Of a stretch of 64,000 nt of DNA, positions 32,860 through 41,191 are shown in pieces (positions within the stretch are counted from its first letter, which is position 1; each line of letters begins with the position of its first letter). This DNA comes from JAFARZ01 sp035651595 (GTDB taxonomy: Bacteria; Actinomycetota; Actinomycetes; Streptosporangiales; Streptosporangiaceae): positions 62,001 through 126,000 of the forward strand of contig DASRFJ010000237.1 of NCBI GenBank assembly GCA_035651595.1, read 5' to 3'. Made by a program: the position numbers and the translations under genes. Below the pieces are notes generated by a model that ran no database searches, was not told the DNA's origin, and was given only the letters and a program-made list of their open reading frames with translations.

Positions 32860-33904
32860 CACTCCCTGCCTAGGCGGCTCCGCCGCGGGCAAGTCCAAGG
32901 TCACCGAGGGCCAGGCCGCTATTCTGGCGCTTGACGGCGGCAACAGCAAGACAGACGTCGCCCTGATCCGGACCGACGGCGCCGTGCTCGCCTCCGTGCG
33001 CGGCGGCGGGATCAACTCCCAGGAAGCCGGCGCCGAGCCGACCGTGCATGCCCTCGACGACCTCGTCCGGCAGGTGGTCCACGCCGGCGGCGAGATCCCG
33101 GTGCTGCACACGGTCGCCTGCCTGGCCAACGCGGACCTGCCCGAGGAAGAGGAGGAACTCGCCGCGGCGGTGCTCGCCGCCGGCTGGAGCCAGACAAGCA
33201 CGGTCATCAACGACACGTTCGCGATCCTCCGCTCCGGCCTGCGCGACGACGAGCCGCACTGGGGCGTCGCCGTGGTCTGCGGCGCGGGCATCAACGCGGT
33301 CGGCGTGGCGCCGGACGGCCGGGTGACCAGGTTTCTCGCGCTCGGCCAGCTCACCGGCGACTGGGGCGGCGGCTATGGCCTGGGTCGCGAGGTCATGTGG
33401 CACGCGATCCGCGCCGAGGACGGCCGTGGCCCGGCGACCGCGCTGACCGAGTGCGTCAGGGACTTCTTCAACATGGACAAAGTCGAGGACGTCGCGATCG
33501 CCATTCACAAGGAAAAGATCGAGGACGGCGACCTGAACGGGCTCGCCCCGGTCCTGCTCCGGGCCTCCGCCGACGGCGACCCGGTGGCCCGCGGCATCGT
33601 CGACCAGCTTGCCGACGAGATCTCGATCCTCGCGCTGACCGCGATGCGCCGCCTGGGCCTCACCGGCCTGGCCACGCCGGTCGTGCTCGGCGGCGGGGTG
33701 ATCACCGCCGGCGACACGATCCTGCTGACCGGAATCGCGGACCGGATCGTGACCGGCGCACCCGACGCGGAGATCCGGGTCATCGACGTCCCGCCGGTGG
33801 TCGGTGCGGCACTGCTCGCCCTGGACCACATTCAGGCTCCGCCCGCCGCCGAGGCGCGGCTCCGCGCCACGCTGCGCAGAAGCACCGACCCCGTGGCTTC
33901 TTGA
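32852..33904 (+). CDS. BadF/BadG-type sugar kinase (GlcNAc or glucosamine kinase)
   Basis: A 350-residue ASKHA-fold kinase: phosphate-1 motif ILALDGGNSKTDVALI, phosphate-2 region VVCGAGINAVGV, GGGYGLGREVMWHAI, and adenosine motif VVLGGGVITAG. Close relatives phosphorylate N-acetylglucosamine or glucosamine; in Vibrio chitin operons the same gene follows GH9. The start is TTG 32852, overlapping the GH9 stop; the first 20 residues are not conserved, so a later start is possible. As last gene of the operon it would commit the liberated sugar to metabolism. Confidence 0.85.
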   Translation: MDNTPCLGGSAAGKSKVTEGQAAILALDGGNSKTDVALIRTDGAVLASVRGGGINSQEAGAEPTVHALDDLVRQVVHAGGEIPVLHTVACLANADLPEEEEELAAAVLAAGWSQTSTVINDTFAILRSGLRDDEPHWGVAVVCGAGINAVGVAPDGRVTRFLALGQLTGDWGGGYGLGREVMWHAIRAEDGRGPATALTECVRDFFNMDKVEDVAIAIHKEKIEDGDLNGLAPVLLRASADGDPVARGIVDQLADEISILALTAMRRLGLTGLATPVVLGGGVITAGDTILLTGIADRIVTGAPDAEIRVIDVPPVVGAALLALDHIQAPPAAEARLRATLRRSTDPVAS

Positions 33905-33921
33905 CACGATACGGTCGGGGG

Positions 33922-34647
33922 ATGGCGGACGAGGACGGGTACTTCGGGGAAAGCGTCGCGGCTACCTATGACGACGATGACGGGATCTACGAGGCGGGCG
34001 CGATCGAGCCGATGGTCGACGTGCTTGCGGAGCTGGCCGGGGACGGGCGGGCGCTGGAGTTCGGCATCGGCACGGGGCGGATCGCGCTGCCGCTGGCGGC
34101 GCGGGGTGTGCCGGTGCACGGCATCGACCTGTCCAAGGCGATGGTCGCCCGGCTGACGGCCAAGCCAGGCGGCGACCAGATCGGCGTGACGATCGGGGAC
34201 TTCGCCACGACGACGGTCGACGGCCCGTTCTCACTGGCATACCTGATCTTCAACACGATCATGAACCTCACCACGCAGGACGCCCAGGTCGCCTGCTTCC
34301 GGAACGCGGCGGCGCACCTCGATCCCGGCGGGTGCTTCGTCATCGAGGTCAGGGTCCCGGCGCTGCGCCAGCTCCCGCCCGGCCAGGACGTGCTGCCGTG
34401 GTACGTGAGCCCGGAGCGCTGCGTCAGCTATTCGTTCGACACCGCCACCCAGGCGATGCGCGGGCACTACTTCGAGTCCGGTGCCGAGTACCGGACGATA
34501 CCGTTCCGGTACGTGTGGCCGGCCGAGCTTGACCTGATGGCTCAGCTGGCCGGCCTGCGGCTGCGCCACCGGTGGGCGGACTGGACGCGGGAGCCGTTCA
34601 TCAGCGCGAGCCCCAAGCACGTCTCCGTCTGGGAAAAGCCCCGCTAG
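33922..34647 (+). CDS. class I SAM-dependent methyltransferase
   Basis: A 241-residue methyltransferase: SAM loop ALEFGIGTGRIALPLAARG, acidic ribose contact HGIDLSKAMV, motif II region FSLAYLIFNTIMNL, and a C-terminal sheet ending KHVSVWEKPR. The substrate is unknown. ATG 33922, 17 bases after the kinase stop, begins the MADEDGYFGESVAATYDDDD segment typical of the family; the open frame upstream is shadow of the kinase. It may be read from the sugar operon or from its own start. Confidence 0.85.
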   Translation: MADEDGYFGESVAATYDDDDGIYEAGAIEPMVDVLAELAGDGRALEFGIGTGRIALPLAARGVPVHGIDLSKAMVARLTAKPGGDQIGVTIGDFATTTVDGPFSLAYLIFNTIMNLTTQDAQVACFRNAAAHLDPGGCFVIEVRVPALRQLPPGQDVLPWYVSPERCVSYSFDTATQAMRGHYFESGAEYRTIPFRYVWPAELDLMAQLAGLRLRHRWADWTREPFISASPKHVSVWEKPR

Positions 34648-34661
34648 CCAGCGAACCCGCT

Positions 34662-34831
34662 TCGAAACTTTCGATACCGAAGGCATGAAGGTTTCATCCC
34701 GTCATGCCAGAGTGCTGCGCGCAAACACGGAAATTTCACAACCCCTTGCAATGTGCCTCCAGGCCGTTTTTACTAATGGCATTATCGGGAAATATTCCTG
34801 AAACTATCGGAAATGTTACCGACATTTTCGA
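34662..34831 (+). promoter_or_regulatory. operator cluster upstream of the xylanase gene
   Basis: This AT-richer 190-base gap holds several palindromes. TCGAAACTTTCGA (34662-34674) is perfect and resembles the CGAAACTTTCG element reported at streptomycete xylanase genes. ATGAAGGTTTCAT (34685-34697) has 5-base arms. TCGGAAATGT (34807-34816) pairs with ACATTTTCGA (34822-34831) with one mismatch just before the ribosome site. No clear -35/-10 pair was picked. Confidence 0.55.
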
Positions 34832-34837
34832 GAGGGG

Positions 34838-36508
34838 ATGCTCATGCAGGACAGTCCGAGATCACGGAGAAACCGTGCCGTGCGCCGACCACTGATGGCG
34901 GCCGCGGCGGCCGTCACGCTGACGGTGCTCGCACCGCTGGTCGCGGCCATCCCGGCGGCGGCGGCCGGCACGCCGCTGCGGACCCTGGCCGAAGCGAAGG
35001 GCAAGTACTTCGGTTCCGATATGACGGCGGACCTGCTGTCCAACTCGACGGTCACCACCCTCGACGGCCAGCAGTTCGACATGATCACGCCGGGCAACGA
35101 GATGAAGTGGGACACCACCGAGCCGTCGAACGGCACGTTCAACTTCGGCCCCGGTGACCAGATCGTCGCGTTCGCGAAGGCGCACAACGACCGGGTGCGC
35201 GGCCACAACCTGGTCTGGCACAGCCAGCTGCCGTCCTGGGTGACCAGCCTGCCGCTGAACCAGGTACAGGCGGCGATGGAGACCCACATCACGACCGAGG
35301 TCAACCATTACAAGGGTCAGATCTTCGCCTGGGACGTGGTGAACGAGCCGTTCAACGAGGACGGCACGCTCCGCCAGGACGTGTTCTTCAACGCGATGGG
35401 CAGCGGATACATCGCCGACGCGCTGCGCACCGCGCACGCCGCCGACCCGAACGCCAAGCTGTACCTGAACGACTTCAACATCGAGGGCGAGAACGCCAAG
35501 AGCAACGCGATGTTCAGCCTGGTGCAGTCGCTGAAGTCCCAGGGCGTGCCGATCGACGGTGTGGGCCTGGAGAGCCACTTCATTCTCGGTCAGGTTCCTT
35601 CGTCAATGCTGGCCAACATGCAGCGGTTTGCCGCGCTCGGCGTCCAGGTGGCCGTCACCGAACTCGACGACCGCATCCAGCTCCCCGCCTCGAGCGCCAA
35701 CCTCCAGCAGCAGGCCAGCGACTTTTCCACGGTAGTCAGCGACTGCATGCAAGTGTCCGCCTGTCCGGGCGTCACCCAGTGGGCCGTCGGCGACCCCGAC
35801 TCGTGGATTCCCGGCGCGTTCTCGGGTTTCGGCGCCGCGACCATGTTCGATCAGAACTACCAGCCCAAGCCGGCCTTCACCGCGGTGCAGAACGCGCTCG
35901 GCGGCGGGGGCGGCAACACCGTCACGGTGACGAACCCCGGAGCGCAGACCGGCACGGTCGGCACCGCCGTCAGCCTGACGGTGCACGCCACCGATTCGGC
36001 GGCCGGGCAGACGCTCACCTACTCCGCGAGCGGCCTGCCGACCGGGCTGTCGATCAACTCCTCGACCGGAGTGATCTCCGGAACTCCCACCGTCGCGAAC
36101 ACCTTCAACCCGACGGTGACCGCCACTGACACCACGGGCGCGGCGAATTCCGCCAGCTTCACCTGGACGATCAGCGGCGGCAACACCGGTGGCGGCAGCT
36201 GCCACATCACCTACACCAAGTCCAGCGAGTGGGCCGGCGGCTTCGTCGTCAACGTCGTCATCGCCAACACCGGCACCAGCGCCGTCAACGGGTGGCGCCT
36301 CACCTTCACCTTCCCCGGTGACCAGCAGATCACGAGCAACTTCAACGGCGGGTTCAGTCAGTCCGGCGAGAACGCGACGCTGACCAACGCCAGCTACAAC
36401 GGCGCTATCGCCCCAGGCGGCAGCGTCAACATCGGATTCCAGGGCACCTGGAAGAACAACGACACGAACCCGACCAGCTTCAGCCTGAACGGCAGCACCT
36501 GCACCTGA
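34838..36508 (+). CDS. secreted GH10 xylanase with CBM2
   Basis: A 556-residue endo-1,4-beta-xylanase. A signal peptide (Arg-rich start, then LMAAAAAVTLTVLAPLVAA) leads to the GH10 barrel, with acid/base Glu in WDVVNEPFNEDG and nucleophile Glu in VAVTELDDRI. A putative-Ig (He_PIG-like) domain follows at about 365-450 (TYSASGLPTGLSINSSTGVI), then a C-terminal CBM2 (SCHITYTKSSEWAGGFVVNV to GSTCT) with the terminal Cys pair. ATG 34838 and 34844 are both possible after GAGGGG. It should be exported and bind cellulose or xylan through CBM2. Confidence 0.93.
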   Translation: MLMQDSPRSRRNRAVRRPLMAAAAAVTLTVLAPLVAAIPAAAAGTPLRTLAEAKGKYFGSDMTADLLSNSTVTTLDGQQFDMITPGNEMKWDTTEPSNGTFNFGPGDQIVAFAKAHNDRVRGHNLVWHSQLPSWVTSLPLNQVQAAMETHITTEVNHYKGQIFAWDVVNEPFNEDGTLRQDVFFNAMGSGYIADALRTAHAADPNAKLYLNDFNIEGENAKSNAMFSLVQSLKSQGVPIDGVGLESHFILGQVPSSMLANMQRFAALGVQVAVTELDDRIQLPASSANLQQQASDFSTVVSDCMQVSACPGVTQWAVGDPDSWIPGAFSGFGAATMFDQNYQPKPAFTAVQNALGGGGGNTVTVTNPGAQTGTVGTAVSLTVHATDSAAGQTLTYSASGLPTGLSINSSTGVISGTPTVANTFNPTVTATDTTGAANSASFTWTISGGNTGGGSCHITYTKSSEWAGGFVVNVVIANTGTSAVNGWRLTFTFPGDQQITSNFNGGFSQSGENATLTNASYNGAIAPGGSVNIGFQGTWKNNDTNPTSFSLNGSTCT

Positions 36509-36523
36509 CCTTCCCCCGCGAGC

Positions 36524-36560
36524 CTGCTGGCGGGCGGCGCCTAGCGCGGCCCGCCAGCAG
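36524..36560 (+). terminator. terminator after the xylanase gene
   Basis: CTGCTGGCGGGC (36524-36535) pairs perfectly with GCCCGCCAGCAG (36549-36560) over a 13-base loop, between convergent gene ends. It can serve both strands. Confidence 0.75.
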
Positions 36561-36564
36561 TACG

Positions 36565-36822
36565 TTATCGGCACCGGGAAAGACCGAACAGGGCACCGGC
36601 CAGGCTGAATCCGCCGGCCGAGATGAATGCGGTGGCTGTGTCCGTGGCCTGGAGGACGATGCCGCCGATCGCGCTGCCCGCCGCCATGCCCATGGTGACG
36701 ACGGCGAAGGTCCAGGCGAATGCCTCGGTGGCGCTGGCGGCGGAGACGGCGCGCCGCACGGCGGCGCTGAGCGCGCCCAGCCAGGGCGACAGCGGGATAC
36801 CCAGTAAACCGGACCCCAGCAC
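36565..36822 (-). pseudogene. C-terminal remnant of an MFS transporter
   Basis: 85 codons with the look of the last two helices of an MFS pump (ATEAFAWTFAVVTMGMAAGS, then ATAFISAGGFSLAGALFGL). No upstream transporter sequence exists: a stop lies two codons before the GTG, and the MarR gene ends one base upstream. It could still be translated by coupling to the MarR stop, but as a transporter it is broken. An internal deletion of a former MarR-exporter operon is the simplest explanation. Confidence 0.65.
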
Positions 36823-36823
36823 G

Positions 36824-37342
36824 TCAGCTCACCGCTGCCCGATCGACTGGGCATCCGCGCCAACGGTCACAGAGCGGCTCATCACACAAGCGGCAGAGTC
36901 GCTGCGCGCTGGCCCGGTCCGTGGTCAATCCGGTGAGCAGCCTGCTCGCCAGCCGCTCGAGTGCCGCGGCCTCTTCGGGCTCCAGCCCGTTCACCAGCCG
37001 TTCAACGGCGACCCGCCGCCGGGCTAGGACTCGCGCCGCGGCCAGCTGGCCCGATTCCGTGAGCAGGAGCGCCAGCGTCCGTCCGGGGCCAGGGTTAGCG
37101 CGGCGCACCAGGCCGGCCGCAACCAGACGGTCAGCCAGGCGCACCGCGCCAGAGTGCGTCAGGCTCAAGGTCCGGGCGAGGGCTCCCACTGACTGGCCGG
37201 GGTAGTGAGCCAGCGTCACCAGCGCCGCCGGCTCGGACGTGGCCAGCCCATCGGCCTGCTGCGTAGCCTCCCTGATCTCGTCGGCTACGGCCAGCGCCAA
37301 CGCGCCGAGCAGGTTCGCCGCCTTCGGATATGACTGGGTCAT
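36824..37342 (-). CDS. MarR family regulator with C-terminal cysteine cluster
   Basis: A 172-residue winged-helix protein: helix-turn-helix GQSVGALARTLSLTHSGAVR, LADRLVAAGLVRRANPGPGR, wing TLALLLTESG. After the dimer helix comes LCRLCDEPLCDRWRGCPVD, with cysteines that could bind metal or sense oxidation. The ATG overlaps the first of two near-identical palindromes, so the gene very likely represses itself. Its 5' half overlaps the open end of the upstream exporter frame by 212 bases. Confidence 0.85.
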   Translation of the reverse strand: MTQSYPKAANLLGALALAVADEIREATQQADGLATSEPAALVTLAHYPGQSVGALARTLSLTHSGAVRLADRLVAAGLVRRANPGPGRTLALLLTESGQLAAARVLARRRVAVERLVNGLEPEEAAALERLASRLLTGLTTDRASAQRLCRLCDEPLCDRWRGCPVDRAAVS

Positions 37343-39341
37343 ATCTGGCCGCTACCCGATATGACTCAGTCATAACACGGGACAGCGTGTTCAGTAGTTC
37401 GGCCAGTTCCGCGTGCTGTTCCGGCGTCCAGCCGGCGAGCAGGTCGCGCAGCCCTTCGCGGCGCGCGGTGAACAGCCGGTCCGCCGCGGCATGACCGGCG
37501 CCGGTCAGCCAGAGCAGCCCGTCCTCGTCCCGCACCGCCATCCCGGCCGCGACCAGCCGGTCCACATGCGGCCAGCCCACGGAAACGCTCATCGCGTCAT
37601 GCGCGGCAAGCGACGCACTACGGACCGGGCCCCGCTTGGCGAGCCGGGTCAGCAGCAAGCACGAACCGGCCGGCAGGTCGAGTCCGGCCAGGGAGGCAAG
37701 CCGCTCATATCCGCGCCGCCGGATGTCCGCGCAGGCCAGCTTCGACAGCGCCGGCGCGGCACCCCGCCTCTCCCCCAGGTCCGCCGCGCCCGTGGGCCCC
37801 GCCGCGCCTGTAGGCCCCGCCGCGCGGAGCGGCACCTCGCGCAGGAACCACGCCAGGACGAACGCGATCAGCGCGATCGGCACCGCCATCAGGAATACCG
37901 GCTCGAGCGCGAGCGCGTACCCGCGGGCCACCGCGCCGTGCACATCGGCCGGCAGCGCCGTCAGCGACTTCGGGTCCGACGTGGCCGTGGCCGGACTGAA
38001 CCCGGCCGGCAACCGCAGCCCGCGCAATGCCGCGGCCAGCTCCACGCCCAGCCGGCCGGCGAACACCGCGCCGAATATCGACACCCCGAACGACCCGCCG
38101 ATCGTCCGGAAGAAGGTCACCCCCGACGTCGCCGCGCCGAGGTCTTCGTAGGGCACCGAGTTCTGCACGGCGATCACCAGCACCTGGATGATCAGTCCGA
38201 GCCCGAAACCGAGCACGAAGAAGTACCCGTCCATGAGCCAGGTCGCGGTGTGCTCGTCCAGCCGTGACAGCAGGAACAAACCCGCCGCGAGCACCGCGCT
38301 GCCGACGATCGGATACACCTTGTAGCGCCCGGTCCGCGCGATCAGCTGCCCGCTGAGAACAGACGTGATCAGCATCCCGCCCACCATCGGCAGCAGGTAA
38401 ACGCCGGACAGCGTGGCGGACACCCCGTGCACCACCTGCAAGAACAGCGGCAGGTAGGAGATGGCGCCGAACATCGCGAAGCCGGCCGCGAGCAGGATCG
38501 CGGCGCTGAGGCGGAACACCTGACCGCGGAACAGCCGCAGCGGCAGCATCGGCTCGGCGGCATGCCGCGCGGACGCCCACCAGGCGCAGATCGACACGAA
38601 GGCGCCGGCGAACAAGCCGATGACCACCGGCGAGCTCCACGGGTACGACGTACCGCCCCAGGAGGTGGCGAGTACCACGCAGGTGGCGAACGCGGCCAGC
38701 AGCACGGCGCCGAGATAGTCGATCCGATGCCGCTTGCGCACCGACGTCACCGGAAGCACGACGGTCACCACGACCAAGGCGATCGCGCCGATCGGCAGGT
38801 TGATGTAGAACACCCAGCGCCAGGACAGCGTGTCGACGAAGAAGCCGCCGAGCAGCGGTCCGATCACGGAGGCCACGCCGAAGACGGCGCCGAACGCGCC
38901 CTGGTACTTCCCCCGTTCCCGCGGCGGCACGATATCCCCGATGATCGCCTGGGCGAGTACCAGCAGTCCGCCGCCACCGGCCCCCTGCATGGCACGGAAC
39001 GCGATCAGTTCGCTCATCGAGCGGGACAGGCCGGACAGCGCGGAGCCGGCGAGGAAGATGGCGATCGCGCCTACGAACAGGTACTTCCGGCCGTACTGGT
39101 CACCCAGCTTCCCCCAGACCTGGGTGGTCGCCGCCGCGGCGAGCATGTAGGCGGTCACCACCCAGGACAGGTGGTCGACACCGCCCAGATCGCTGACGAT
39201 GGTGGGCAGCGCGGTCGCCACGATCGTCTGATCCAAGGCGGCCAGCAGTATGGCAAGCATCAGCGCGAGGTAGATGACAAGTACCTCGCGCTGATGCGTG
39301 CGCTCGCCGGGCGTCTGCGCGGTGCGGACCTTGGCAGTCAC
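37131..39341 (-). CDS. DHA2 MFS exporter fused to a MarR-like winged helix
   Basis: A 736-codon frame. Residues 20-500 are a 14-helix EmrB/QacA-type pump (LLAALDQTIVATALPTIVSD, motif A WGKLGDQYGRKYLF, AFRAMQGAGGGGLLVLAQAI). After a TGAAGPTGAA linker, residues about 530-650 form a MarR-like winged helix (LPAGSCLLLTRLAKRGPVRS, VDRLVAAGMAVRDEDGLLWL). MFS-winged helix fusions are known in actinobacteria. The last 70 codons overlap the MarR gene and its operators and read as Arg/Gly-rich shadow, so a stop has probably been lost. The start is GTG 39341. It probably exports a drug or metabolite. Confidence 0.82.
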   Translation of the reverse strand: MTAKVRTAQTPGERTHQREVLVIYLALMLAILLAALDQTIVATALPTIVSDLGGVDHLSWVVTAYMLAAAATTQVWGKLGDQYGRKYLFVGAIAIFLAGSALSGLSRSMSELIAFRAMQGAGGGGLLVLAQAIIGDIVPPRERGKYQGAFGAVFGVASVIGPLLGGFFVDTLSWRWVFYINLPIGAIALVVVTVVLPVTSVRKRHRIDYLGAVLLAAFATCVVLATSWGGTSYPWSSPVVIGLFAGAFVSICAWWASARHAAEPMLPLRLFRGQVFRLSAAILLAAGFAMFGAISYLPLFLQVVHGVSATLSGVYLLPMVGGMLITSVLSGQLIARTGRYKVYPIVGSAVLAAGLFLLSRLDEHTATWLMDGYFFVLGFGLGLIIQVLVIAVQNSVPYEDLGAATSGVTFFRTIGGSFGVSIFGAVFAGRLGVELAAALRGLRLPAGFSPATATSDPKSLTALPADVHGAVARGYALALEPVFLMAVPIALIAFVLAWFLREVPLRAAGPTGAAGPTGAADLGERRGAAPALSKLACADIRRRGYERLASLAGLDLPAGSCLLLTRLAKRGPVRSASLAAHDAMSVSVGWPHVDRLVAAGMAVRDEDGLLWLTGAGHAAADRLFTARREGLRDLLAGWTPEQHAELAELLNTLSRVMTESYRVAARYDPVISEGGEPARRVGAGRSRRDQGGYAAGRWAGHVRAGGAGDAGSLPRPVSGSPRPDLEPDALWRGAPG
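37327..37376. promoter_or_regulatory. two MarR-type operators
   Basis: GATATGACTGGGTCATATC (37327-37345, perfect 8-base arms, covering the MarR start codon) and GATATGACTCAGTCATAAC (37358-37376, one mismatch) have centres 31 bases apart, about three helix turns. This is a classic MarR autoregulatory pair, placed inside the 3' end of the exporter frame. Confidence 0.75.
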
Positions 39342-39369
39342 GCATCACGTCTTACCCAGCGTTGATTTT

Positions 39370-39382
39370 ACTTACGCTAAGT
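39370..39382. promoter_or_regulatory. palindrome upstream of the MFS-MarR gene
   Basis: ACTTACGCTAAGT (5-base arms, CGC core) lies about 28 bases before the exporter GTG and just after the end of the lipoprotein gene. It is a plausible TetR- or MarR-type operator for the exporter. Confidence 0.45.
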
Positions 39383-39397
39383 AGCCGCAGCCTCGGA

Positions 39398-39916
39398 TCA
39401 GCTACCGGCGGTGATGTAGGACGCCTTCATCGGCACAAGGTGCCACTGGCTGTCCGGGTAGACCGCCAGATCCCTGCCGCCCACGTGGGTGTACAGCGGC
39501 ATGCCGTTGTAGGCGGCCACTCCGTCGATCGACGTGAACTTGCCCGGCAACGTGTCAGCGGCGGACGGCTGCGGGTTCTGCGCCGCGACCGGCTTCCACT
39601 GGGCGGCGCAGGCACCGGTGCACGTGGCCGGCTTACCCGCGGTGTCCCCCGTATAGGTGTAAACAGGCTTGCCATCCTCGGCGAGAATCCAGCCCTTGGC
39701 CGAGTGCTGCACGAAGAAGTACACCGTGCCAGGAGGCGGTGAGGACATGTCGCCAGCGGACGCCGACGGGTTCGCCGTGTTCGTGGATACCGCGCCGGTG
39801 GTCGGCGTTGACCCTGCCGAGCCGTTGTTCGAACTCGACGATCCTCCCCCGCACGCGGTCAGCAGCAACGCAGCCGATACGAGCCCGGCAGCAGCTGCCC
39901 ACCCGCTCTTGCGCAT
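39398..39916 (-). CDS. secreted lipoprotein of the COG4315 repeat family
   Basis: A 172-residue lipoprotein: signal with lipobox LLLTAC, then a Ser/Thr/Asn linker. Two copies of the COG4315-type motif follow (GWILAEDGKPVYTYTGDT with ATCTGACAAQWKPV; then GVAAYNGMPLYTHVGGRD). The cysteines CTGAC are typical. The family is widespread in actinobacteria, with no firm function. ATG 39916 (MRKSG) is chosen over 39928 because the positive n-region begins there. It is likely displayed on the outer face of the membrane. Confidence 0.82.
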   Translation of the reverse strand: MRKSGWAAAAGLVSAALLLTACGGGSSSSNNGSAGSTPTTGAVSTNTANPSASAGDMSSPPPGTVYFFVQHSAKGWILAEDGKPVYTYTGDTAGKPATCTGACAAQWKPVAAQNPQPSAADTLPGKFTSIDGVAAYNGMPLYTHVGGRDLAVYPDSQWHLVPMKASYITAGS

Positions 39917-39943
39917 AACGTACTCCATTCCGAGGTTGACCCC

Positions 39944-41068
39944 TTACTGATACGCCGGAAACGTACCAGAGCCGGACACCGCCGCGCGGTGTCTTAAGCC
40001 GTACTTTGCTATCCCGGAGCCGGCTACTAACTCGGTGCCGGGAGCGATCCGGCCGCAGAGCCAGGCAAGGGACATCGGATACCGGTAATCGATCCCCATG
40101 TGCCCGGCCTCGAAGAGCTCAAAGTGTATCAACTCGTCGGCCACACCCGCCTCGGACAGCGCCGACCGGAACGCCTGCGCACCCACGTCCAGGTAGTACT
40201 CATCCCGCACGCCGGCGTCGATCCAGATTCCGCGCAGCCCGCGCAGCGCGTCCGCGTGATCCGGCACCATCCGGACCGGGTCCCAGTCCAGCCACCGCTG
40301 CCACACCGCGGGCCGCAGTTCGCCGGTGGCCGGGTCGAACGGCAGGTCCACGGTGCCGTCATCGCGGGCGGAGAAGCACGCGGAAACGCCGAGCAGCATG
40401 ATCAGGTGAATGTCCTCCTCGCGGGTGAACGGCTCGCGGCCGCGGAAGTCCGACCACCACCGCCAGATATCGCCGTCGTATTTGCGCAGGTGCCGCACGG
40501 CCGCGGGAAACTCCGTGATGTAGCAGTACTCGTACAGTGCGTCGCCGGCGTGCGTGGCGAGCGCGCCGAACAGGTCGGGCCGCAGCATGGGCGTGATCAT
40601 CGCGCCGAAGCCCCCGCTTGACTTTCCCATGATCGCCCGGTGCGCGGCATCGGGCAGCGTGCGGAACCGCGCGTCCACCCACGGCACCACCTCGTTACAC
40701 AGGTACGAGTGGTAACGGCCAGTACCCGGCGAATCGACGAACTGGCTGCCGCCGTAGGCGGTCCACGCGTCGGCGTAGACGACCACCGCCGGGGGCGGGC
40801 CGCCGGGACTAGCGAACATCTTGTCGGCGCGCTCGGGGAACGGCTGGCGGAACTCCGGGCGGTTGCGCCACATCGCGACGTGGCCGGTGTAGCCCTGGAT
40901 CACGTACACCGACGGGTATCCGCGGTCTGGCTCCTCGTCGTACCCGGGCGGCAGGTACACCAGTACCGGCCGGTCATGCGGGTCCCCCAGCGGGTTCCCG
41001 CGCAACAGCTCGCTGCTGATGACATGCTCCTCGATTCGGCCAGCGAGATCGGCGGACCACGGCAGCAC
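39944..41068 (-). CDS. putative esterase, alpha/beta hydrolase (EstD/S-formylglutathione hydrolase-like)
   Basis: A 374-residue esterase of the COG0627 type. The nucleophile is in GKSSGGFGAM, the acid probably Asp in IDAGVRDEYYLD and the histidine in FEAGHMGIDYRYP. Early segments VLVYLPPGYDEEPDRGYPSV and YVIQGYTG are characteristic. There is no signal peptide, so it acts in the cytosol; substrates may be acyl or feruloyl esters. GTG 41068 is chosen because AAAGGAGG lies just upstream; the frame extends to 41173 without family similarity. It is divergent from the DUF4239 gene. Confidence 0.82.
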   Translation of the reverse strand: MLPWSADLAGRIEEHVISSELLRGNPLGDPHDRPVLVYLPPGYDEEPDRGYPSVYVIQGYTGHVAMWRNRPEFRQPFPERADKMFASPGGPPPAVVVYADAWTAYGGSQFVDSPGTGRYHSYLCNEVVPWVDARFRTLPDAAHRAIMGKSSGGFGAMITPMLRPDLFGALATHAGDALYEYCYITEFPAAVRHLRKYDGDIWRWWSDFRGREPFTREEDIHLIMLLGVSACFSARDDGTVDLPFDPATGELRPAVWQRWLDWDPVRMVPDHADALRGLRGIWIDAGVRDEYYLDVGAQAFRSALSEAGVADELIHFELFEAGHMGIDYRYPMSLAWLCGRIAPGTELVAGSGIAKYGLRHRAAVSGSGTFPAYQ

Positions 41069-41191
41069 AGGGCCTCCTTTAACCGGACGTGCGTCCACTG
41101 CGCACACTTGCGGGTCATCCGAAAGGGCTCGACAAACACATTCCGTACACTTACCGTTACCTTGAGTCAGCAACCGGTGATAGGAGCCCGT

